This document shows positions 58,806-64,000 of a stretch of DNA of 64,000 bases, in pieces. The notes beneath the pieces are model-generated. The model had not been told where the DNA came from. It searched no databases and was given only the letters and a program-made list of their open reading frames with translations. Source of the DNA: Planctomycetota bacterium (GTDB lineage: Bacteria > Planctomycetota > Phycisphaerae > Phycisphaerales > UBA1924); assembly GCA_024276195.1 (NCBI GenBank), contig JAJRXR010000054.1, positions 84,836 through 148,835 of the forward strand, in the 5' to 3' direction. The position numbers and the translations under genes were made by a program. Positions within the stretch are counted from its first letter, which is position 1. Every line of letters begins with the position of its first letter.

Positions 58806-59603
58806 ATGGCGCGCCGGGCACGACAAGACAGCCAGACACCCGACGCCCCTGATCTTTCAGGGGCGTCGTCGCGCGCGGGGTACTTTGATCTCTCGCGTGG
58901 GGCGTGGCACTCGCTGCTGTTTGTGCTGCCCCTGGTGGTCCTGTTCGAGCTCGGCTCGATGGTGTACCTGACGGAGAGCACCGTCTCGGCGTTCCGCCTG
59001 ATCGGGCGGTTCTACTCCGCCCTGGGCGCCTACAGCATCCATCTGCCCGCGATCGCTCTCCTGACCGTGCTCCTGATCCAGCATGTGCTGGCGCACGCCT
59101 CGTGGCGGGTGCGCTGGATGGTCCCGCCGGCCATGGTGATCGAGTGCGCGATCTGGACGGCGCCGCTGCTCGTGCTCGCGCTGCTCTTCGGCCCCGAAGC
59201 CGCAGCTCAGCTCAGCGAGCCCGTCGAGGCGCCGGCCCAGGTCGTCCCGCTCGCGCAATGGCCCTGGCAGGCGAGGCTGAGTATCGCGATCGGCGCCGGG
59301 CTGTACGAGGAGCTGCTGTTCCGCATGCTGCTGATCGCGCTGGTCCACATGGTGATGACGGATCTGCTGCGTGTGAGATCGGGCATCGGCGCGATGGTCG
59401 CCCTGGTGGTGTCGGCGGTCGCCTTCGCGTTCTATCACGATGTCTTGACCGATGCCGGGGGGCTCGACGGGCCTCGCCTGGCCTTCTTCGCCCTCTCGGG
59501 GCTGTACTTCGGCGGGGTCTACCTGTTCCGGGGGTTCGGCATCGTCGTGGGCCTGCATGTATTCTACGACGTGCTGGCCCTGGTGGTCATCGGGCGGGTC
59601 TGA
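58806..59603 (+). CDS. CPBP-family intramembrane metalloprotease
   Basis: A 265-aa membrane protein with about six hydrophobic segments. The active-site motifs of the CPBP (Rce1-like, 'Abi') family are present in order: GAGLYEELLFRMLLI (EExxxR), AFAFYHD (second His), and GLHVFYDVLALVV (last His/Asp). Family members cleave or process membrane-bound prenylated or bacteriocin-type substrates. In bacteria the substrate is usually unknown, and it is unknown here. The N-terminal 30 residues are hydrophilic and cytoplasmic. It follows rpsT closely on the same strand, which is probably only proximity. Confidence 0.85.
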   Translation: MARRARQDSQTPDAPDLSGASSRAGYFDLSRGAWHSLLFVLPLVVLFELGSMVYLTESTVSAFRLIGRFYSALGAYSIHLPAIALLTVLLIQHVLAHASWRVRWMVPPAMVIECAIWTAPLLVLALLFGPEAAAQLSEPVEAPAQVVPLAQWPWQARLSIAIGAGLYEELLFRMLLIALVHMVMTDLLRVRSGIGAMVALVVSAVAFAFYHDVLTDAGGLDGPRLAFFALSGLYFGGVYLFRGFGIVVGLHVFYDVLALVVIGRV

Positions 59604-59661
59604 GCGGTGAATCGGGGGCCAGACGGACGGAACCCGGGCTTGGGCAAGAGGTTCTGGACGT

Positions 59662-59684
59662 TGGCGGGGTGAAAGCTCTATACT
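59662..59684 (+). promoter_or_regulatory. Possible promoter for the 99-aa gene
   Basis: A good -10 hexamer, TATACT (59679-59684), sits 126 bases before the start codon. A -35 match (near 59656-59666) is poor, so the call rests on the -10 alone. Confidence 0.3.
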
Positions 59685-59809
59685 TGAGCCATCGAGAGCC
59701 GACAATGATCGGTCAGGGGTGGGGTGTGCCCGTCCCGGGAGCGTCAGATTCGTTCCCCCGTCTCCGTGCTGCGGGGCTTGCAAGAGCATTTCACCCCGGA
59801 GAACAGGCC

Positions 59810-60109
59810 ATGGGCATCGACTTCGCCATCGACGAGCTGTACGCGAGCGGCTGGACCGCGCCGGACGCCGACTCGTGCCAGAAGCACCAGGACGGGCGCC
59901 CGTATCCGAGCCTGCCGAGCATCAGCGCCGCGTTCGACGAGGCGGGATTCGAGCTGTCGGTGCGTCACATCCAGTTGTTCGATTGTTATCGGGCCGAGTG
60001 GCGTGACGCCTCGGGCGCTGCTGGCGGGGCGGTGGTCGGACAGACCGAGGACGAGGCGGCGGTGTACGCCCTGAGCCAGCTTCGCCGGTCGCTCGTCCCG
60101 CACGCCTGA
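59810..60109 (+). CDS. Small conserved-looking protein of unknown function
   Basis: A 99-aa soluble protein with CGGAGA before the ATG at 59810. Sequence such as IDELYASGWTAPDADSCQKHQDGRPYPS, shown here only in its first part, is followed by IQLFDCYRAEWRD and a helix EDEAAVYALSQLRRSLV. The plan of two strands and two helices with a DGR turn looks like a compact single domain. I know no family for it. It is preceded by a 200-base gap with a promoter-like -10 and followed by the promoter of tRNA-Glu. Confidence 0.6.
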   Translation: MGIDFAIDELYASGWTAPDADSCQKHQDGRPYPSLPSISAAFDEAGFELSVRHIQLFDCYRAEWRDASGAAGGAVVGQTEDEAAVYALSQLRRSLVPHA

Positions 60110-60137
60110 ACAGCGCCTTATCGAGACCCGGCACGAC

Positions 60138-60165
60138 TTGACAGACGCCTGCGGCCCGATAGGGT
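60138..60165 (+). promoter_or_regulatory. Sigma-70-type promoter for tRNA-Glu
   Basis: A consensus -35 TTGACA (60138-60143), a 16-base spacer and TAGGGT (60160-60165) as a TANNNT -10, ending 22 bases before the tRNA. Confidence 0.6.
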
Positions 60166-60187
60166 TGTCGCGTCCAGATTCACAGCT

Positions 60188-60262
60188 GGCCCCATCGTCT
60201 AGTCTGGTCTAGGACACCAGGTTCTCATCCTGGTAACGGGGGTTCGAATCCCCCTGGGGTCA
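60188..60262 (+). tRNA. tRNA-Glu (anticodon CUC)
   Basis: A 75-base tRNA. The acceptor GGCCCCA pairs with TGGGGTC, the anticodon loop TTCTCAT is on CCAGG/CCTGG, the T loop TTCGAAT has a GGGGG stem, and the discriminator is A. It reads GAG. CCA is not encoded. Confidence 0.96.
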
Positions 60263-60266
60263 CTTT

Positions 60267-60301
60267 CACCCGGGTCATGATGGCCCGGGTGTTGTTTTTT
60301 T
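60267..60301 (+). terminator. Intrinsic terminator after tRNA-Glu
   Basis: Stem CACCCGGG/CCCGGGTG (60267-60274 with 60284-60291) is followed by TTGTTTTTTT, five bases after the tRNA. Confidence 0.9.
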
Positions 60302-60390
60302 GGAAGTATATCGATTGGTCCCCCCACAGGGGGTAATTCGGGTGAACTCTCTCCCCTGGGATGCCGATTTCCAGGGCAAGGAGACGCTCG

Positions 60391-60723
60391 ATGAGCAATG
60401 AGCAGGGGACACCCGAACATCAGCCGCTGGTCTCGGAGTTCGCGGGCGACCCGGACATGGTCGAGATCGTGGAGTATTTCGTCGGGGAGCTGCCCAGCCG
60501 GATCGCCGCGATCCGCAGCGCCGCGAGCGAGTCGAATGTCGCGTCGCTGACGACGCTGGCGCACCAGCTCAAGGGAGCCGCGCCCGGGTACGGATTCCAG
60601 TCGATCGGCGAGGCTGCGGGTGTGCTCGAGGCCTCGCTCCGGTCTTCGGAGGGATCGATCGATCGAGTCATGGGGCAGATCGAGGATCTGGCGAGCCTGT
60701 GTGAACGTGTGCGGATCAGCTGA
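60391..60723 (+). CDS. HPt-domain phosphotransfer protein
   Basis: A 110-aa single HPt domain. AHQLKGAAPGYGF supplies the phosphorylatable His in the HxLKG motif, within a four-helix pattern (MVEIVEYFVGELPSRIAAIR before it and ASLCERVRI after). Such proteins carry phosphate between a hybrid kinase and a response regulator. AAGGAG precedes the ATG at 60391. The receiver-GGDEF gene starts 49 bases downstream on the same strand, and its receiver is the obvious candidate acceptor. No histidine kinase is nearby. Confidence 0.85.
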   Translation: MSNEQGTPEHQPLVSEFAGDPDMVEIVEYFVGELPSRIAAIRSAASESNVASLTTLAHQLKGAAPGYGFQSIGEAAGVLEASLRSSEGSIDRVMGQIEDLASLCERVRIS

Positions 60724-60771
60724 GATCCGGGTGATGAGACCGAGTGACGCTGCTGAGGGATCTTGCCTGGA

Positions 60772-61725
60772 ATGACGCTGGGTGTAGAACATTTCCACGA
60801 GAGCACGCCGATCGTGCTTGTGATCGACGACTGCGCCGACGTTCACCGTCTGCTCACGGCTCGCCTGTGCAATGAGGTGATGGAGCTTGTCTGCGAGACC
60901 AGCGCTGAAGTCGGGCTTGAGCGCGCCCATCAGCTCGAGCCCACACTGATCCTGCTCGACCTGGACATGCCGGGCATCGACGGGTTCGAGGTGCTCCGGC
61001 GCCTCAAGGAGGAACAGAGCACCTCCGAGATCCCCGTGATTGTGCTCTCGGGTCTGCAGAGCCCCAACGACAAGGTGACGGCGTTCGACCTGGGCGCGGT
61101 GGACTACATCACCAAGCCGTTCGACCTTATGGAACTGCGTGTGCGCCTGCGCTCGGCGCTGAAGATGCGCCGCCTGATCCAGATGCTGGCCCAGCGGGCG
61201 CAGATCGACGGGCTCACCGGGCTCTGGAACCGGGCCCACTTCGACGATCGCTGGACCGAGGAAACCAAGCGCGCAGCGCGCAGCAGCAGCCCGCTCTCGC
61301 TGGCGATCTTTGATCTGGACAACTTCAAACAGGTCAACGACACCTACGGGCACCCGGCCGGCGACGCCGTCCTCCAGGGGGTCGCCAGGCTGATTCAGAA
61401 GATCGCGCGCCAGGCGGACATCGCGTGCCGCTATGGCGGGGAAGAGTTCGCCGTCATCATGCCCGACACCACCCCCGAGCAGGCCCTGAACCTCTGCGAG
61501 CGGATCCGCGCGGCGCTCGACGAGACCGACTGGCCCGGCAAGCCCAATCGCCACATCACGATCTCGGCTGGCGTCGCCGGGAGCGAAGGCCCGACCACCA
61601 TCGGGCGTGACGAGTGGATCGTGCAGGCCGACCAGAACCTCTACCGCTCCAAGAGCGAGGGTCGCAACCGGGCGAGCATGACCAAGGTCAACGGCGCCGG
61701 CCCGCGCCTGGCCGAGGCGAGCTGA
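60772..61725 (+). CDS. Response regulator diguanylate cyclase (receiver-GGDEF)
   Basis: A 317-aa cytoplasmic protein that would make the second messenger c-di-GMP under phosphorylation control. The receiver domain (about 12-130) has the acidic pair VIDDC, phosphoacceptor LLDLDMPG (about 62), VIVLSG and YITKPFD. The GGDEF domain (about 155-305) begins IDGLTGLWNR, and its active site is GGEEF at about 222. A product-inhibition I-site, RxxD (RQAD), lies five residues before it, so feedback control is likely. I use ATG 60772; a TTG at 60763 is also in frame. It is paired with the upstream HPt gene. A PilZ protein at 13-14.5 kb is a possible reader of its product. Confidence 0.92.
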   Translation: MTLGVEHFHESTPIVLVIDDCADVHRLLTARLCNEVMELVCETSAEVGLERAHQLEPTLILLDLDMPGIDGFEVLRRLKEEQSTSEIPVIVLSGLQSPNDKVTAFDLGAVDYITKPFDLMELRVRLRSALKMRRLIQMLAQRAQIDGLTGLWNRAHFDDRWTEETKRAARSSSPLSLAIFDLDNFKQVNDTYGHPAGDAVLQGVARLIQKIARQADIACRYGGEEFAVIMPDTTPEQALNLCERIRAALDETDWPGKPNRHITISAGVAGSEGPTTIGRDEWIVQADQNLYRSKSEGRNRASMTKVNGAGPRLAEAS

Positions 61726-61790
61726 GGGCGCCCCGCTCGCGCGCGTACGATCTCGCGCCCGACACACCGGGCCAGCAGCGAGGTCGACCC

Positions 61791-62042
61791 ATGAGCCCCG
61801 ATCCGAGCGACAACGTCCACGACCGGGTGACCCGCCTCGAAGAGACGGCGATGTTCACCGACCAGACCAACGAAGCGCTCAGCGATGAGATCCGGATTAT
61901 CGCCAAGTCGATCGAGACTCTGGTGCGCCGCCTCGGCGCGCTCGAGACGCGCCTGACGCAGATCGCCGACCGCGAGCAGGAGCCCGGGCTCGAGCCCCCG
62001 CCGCATAGCGCCGGGCCTGATATCTCGCGCGACCCGCTCTGA
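61791..62042 (+). CDS. SlyX-like small coiled-coil protein
   Basis: An 83-aa protein with GAGGT before the ATG at 61791. Heptad-like residues (VTRLEETAMFTDQTNEALSD, IRIIAKSIETLVRRLGALETRL in parts) and a C-terminal EPPPHSAG recall SlyX, which ends in PPPHY. Function of SlyX proteins is not known. It lies 65 bases after the GGDEF gene and converges on gpmI. Confidence 0.6.
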   Translation: MSPDPSDNVHDRVTRLEETAMFTDQTNEALSDEIRIIAKSIETLVRRLGALETRLTQIADREQEPGLEPPPHSAGPDISRDPL

Positions 62043-62057
62043 CCTGCGGCTCGCCTT

Positions 62058-63701
62058 TCAGCGCAGCAGAGAGCACCCAGTCATCTCGGGCGGCTGATCG
62101 AGCCCCATCATCTCGAGTGCCGTGGGCATGATGTCCGCCAGGCGCCCGCCCTCGCCCAGCGTTCTCCCCGCGAAGTCCTCCCCGACGACGATCAGCGGGA
62201 CGCGGTACGTCGTGTGCGAGGTGTGGGGAGAGTTGGTCTCGGGGTTCCACATCTGCTCGGCGTTGCCGTGGTCGGCCGTCACGATCAGCGACCCGCCCCT
62301 GGCCCGCGTCGCCTCGACGATCTTGCCCACGCACGCATCGACCGTCTCGCACGCCTTGATCGCCGCGTCGAGATTGCCGGAGTGCCCAACCATGTCGCTG
62401 TTGGCGAAGTTGACGATCAGCACGCCCTCACAGTCGGACGCGAACAGGCGCGCCAGCACCGCGTCACACACGCCCGAGGCGGACATCTCCGGCTGCAGGT
62501 CGTACGTCGCAACCCGGGGAGACTGGATAATCTCCCGGCGCTCGCCCTCGAACGGCTCGTCGCGCCCGTCGTTGAAGAAGAACGTGACGTGCGGGAACTT
62601 CTCGGTCTCGGCGCACCGGAACTGGGTGATTCCTCGCGAGGCGAAGTACTCGCCCGCTATATTGACCAGCTTGGGCGCCCTGGGGAACGCGACCGGCGCC
62701 AGCCCCGCCAGACGCTCTGAGTACGCGGTCATCAGCACAAACCGGAGGTCGAGCTTCTTTCCGCGTTCAAAGCCGCGCCGCCCGGTGTCGGGCGAGGGCT
62801 TGAGCTCGGTCGCGCCGTCGAACTCGGGCAGGAGGAAGGCGGAGCAGAGCTCGCGCGGGCGGTCGCCGCGGTAGTTGTAGTAGATCACGGTGTCGCCGTC
62901 GCCGATGCGTGAGGCCAGCGCCTCGTCCATGTCGGCGCCGATCATGGTGGGGGAGACAAACTCGTCGCCGCGCATCGTCTCGCCCGCGGGCTCGTCGTAG
63001 TACGCCCGGACGGCGTCGTCCGCGGTCGGCGAGAGCCCGACCGTCGCTCCCTCGACCCCGTGCCCGGTGAGGCACTCGAACGCCACCTGCACACGCTCCC
63101 ACCGGCTGTCCCGGTCCATCGCCCAGTACCGCCCGATGACCGACGCGATCCGCCCGAGTTCCAGCTCGCGCAGCTTCGCCTCGATCTGGGCGATGAACTC
63201 AACGCCCGCGAACGGACCCGTGTCCCGCCCGTCCATGAACAGGTGTAGCGCGACGTCGGTCGCGCCCAGGTCCTTGCACAGCTCGAGCAGCGCGTCGAGG
63301 TGTTCGAGCTGTCCGTGTACACCCGCGTCGGAGCAGATGCCCATAAGGTGGACGGTCTTGCCCGCGTCGCGGGCGCTGGTGATCGCGCCCACCAGTGCCT
63401 TGTTGTCCTTGAGCCGGCCCTCGCGGCACGCCCGCGAGATCCGCACCGCGTCCTGGTCCACGATCCGTCCGGCGCCGATGTTCTGGTGCCCGACCTCCGA
63501 GTTGCCCATCGTCCCCTCGGTCAGCCCGACGTCCTCCCCGCTCGTGGCGATGAGCGTGCTGGGGCAGTCACGCATCAATGCGTCCGCCACAGGCGTGTCC
63601 GCCAGCTTGATCGCGTTGAACGCGTCGTGCGAGTTGTTCGGGTTCCGTCCCCATCCATCGCGGATAATCAGGACGAACGGCGTGTTCTTCGGCTTGGGCA
63701 T
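62058..63701 (-). CDS. gpmI: 2,3-bisphosphoglycerate-independent phosphoglycerate mutase
   Basis: Interconverts 3- and 2-phosphoglycerate in glycolysis, using two Mn ions and a phosphoserine. The 547-aa length is normal. VLIIRDGWG opens the phosphatase-like domain with a metal-binding Asp, and MGNSEVGHQNIGAGR carries the catalytic Ser. VHLMGICSDAGVHG, LFMDGRDTGP and YYNYRGDRPREL follow. Metal ligands near the C-terminus are in FANSDMVGHSGN and IVTADHGNAEQM. ATG at 63701. It is divergent from a lipoprotein gene, with 30 bases between the start codons. Confidence 0.96.
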   Translation of the reverse strand: MPKPKNTPFVLIIRDGWGRNPNNSHDAFNAIKLADTPVADALMRDCPSTLIATSGEDVGLTEGTMGNSEVGHQNIGAGRIVDQDAVRISRACREGRLKDNKALVGAITSARDAGKTVHLMGICSDAGVHGQLEHLDALLELCKDLGATDVALHLFMDGRDTGPFAGVEFIAQIEAKLRELELGRIASVIGRYWAMDRDSRWERVQVAFECLTGHGVEGATVGLSPTADDAVRAYYDEPAGETMRGDEFVSPTMIGADMDEALASRIGDGDTVIYYNYRGDRPRELCSAFLLPEFDGATELKPSPDTGRRGFERGKKLDLRFVLMTAYSERLAGLAPVAFPRAPKLVNIAGEYFASRGITQFRCAETEKFPHVTFFFNDGRDEPFEGERREIIQSPRVATYDLQPEMSASGVCDAVLARLFASDCEGVLIVNFANSDMVGHSGNLDAAIKACETVDACVGKIVEATRARGGSLIVTADHGNAEQMWNPETNSPHTSHTTYRVPLIVVGEDFAGRTLGEGGRLADIMPTALEMMGLDQPPEMTGCSLLR

Positions 63702-63731
63702 CCGCGGTCTCCGGCGTGCGTACCCTCGGGC

Positions 63732-64000
63732 ATGATACCTGAGCGTAGCCGCAAGCCCGCCCGCCTGGCGTTGACCCTCACACTCGCCTCCGTCTCTCTC
63801 ATCGCCCTGAGCGCCTGCAACGCGGTGGGGGGGAAGGCCGCCAACAAGGCGAGCGATCGGCGCGCCATGGAACTCGGCCTCTCATCCGATGCACTGGACC
63901 CGACCGTCCGCGACAAGCGCGAGGGGTATGGGCGTTGGAAGCAGAAGCCGGAGCCGGAGGGATCGGTCAGCCCGCTTTCGCCGAAGCGAAGGCCGTGGGC
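63732..64000 (+). CDS. Predicted lipoprotein (partial, cut by window end)
   Basis: 89 codons are visible and still open at the edge. A basic start (MIPERSRKPARLA) leads to a hydrophobic stretch and the lipobox LSAC (Cys at 29), then a charged region (ASDRRAMELGLSSDALDP, RDKREGYGRWKQKPEPEG). I recognise no family in this part. The start lies 30 bases from the divergent gpmI start, and no strong Shine-Dalgarno is seen. Confidence 0.65.
   Translation, partial: MIPERSRKPARLALTLTLASVSLIALSACNAVGGKAANKASDRRAMELGLSSDALDPTVRDKREGYGRWKQKPEPEGSVSPLSPKRRPW

Overview
The window is high-GC, densely packed bacterial chromosome and most likely comes from a member of the Planctomycetota, class Phycisphaerae. 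The evidence is: a secreted protein ending in the paired 'PFGVLDFDDVLAFLTAF...GC' dockerin-like modules common in that class; an FHA domain fused to a GspE/PilB ATPase; a large B12-dependent ribonucleotide reductase; type III glutamine synthetase; and lipid A and heptose genes (lpxK, hldE). The taxonomy is inference from gene content, since no rRNA is present.

Layout, left to right. 1-6.4 kb: smc (cut by the window edge) and a FlgI-domain lipoprotein on the minus strand, then a 738-base gap. 6.4-12.2 kb: dcd, a small GIY-YIG-like protein, a VOC protein and nrdJ (frameshifted, with a palindromic insertion read in frame), then a structured 545-base gap ending in a terminator. 12.2-24.9 kb: K+ channel, PilZ/receiver protein, serS, FHA-GspE ATPase, nitrilase-type hydrolase, maf, a membrane protein, lpxK, hldE (frameshift in a 9-G run), ASCH protein, a long palindromic repeat, an MDR oxidoreductase and an orphan gene. 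25.0-29.9 kb: rplS, trmD and rpsP, with two secreted dockerin-type genes lying between rpsP and trmD. 30.1 kb: tRNA-Leu(UAA).

30.4-53.8 kb is the most unusual part. A 1,447-aa transmembrane pseudokinase with a formylglycine-enzyme-like C-terminus is followed by a 192-aa protein, TssL/DotU, TssM/IcmF and TagF. These are the membrane and post-translational-control parts of a type VI secretion system. No sheath, tube, baseplate or ClpV gene is in view. Directly downstream on the same strand is a two-partner secretion pair: an FhaC/TpsB-type outer-membrane pore and a 3,210-aa TpsA beta-helix exoprotein.

53.9-64 kb: glnN; a type II restriction-modification pair whose methyltransferase has an in-frame amber codon while the BglII/BstYI-type endonuclease looks intact; tRNA-Arg(ACG); rpsT; a CPBP-family membrane protease; tRNA-Glu(CUC); an HPt protein and a receiver-GGDEF diguanylate cyclase; a SlyX-like protein; gpmI; and a partial lipoprotein.

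Three coding sequences (nrdJ, hldE, methyltransferase) carry a single-base indel or a nonsense codon. Two are core genes, so consensus-sequence errors must be excluded before any biological reading of these breaks.
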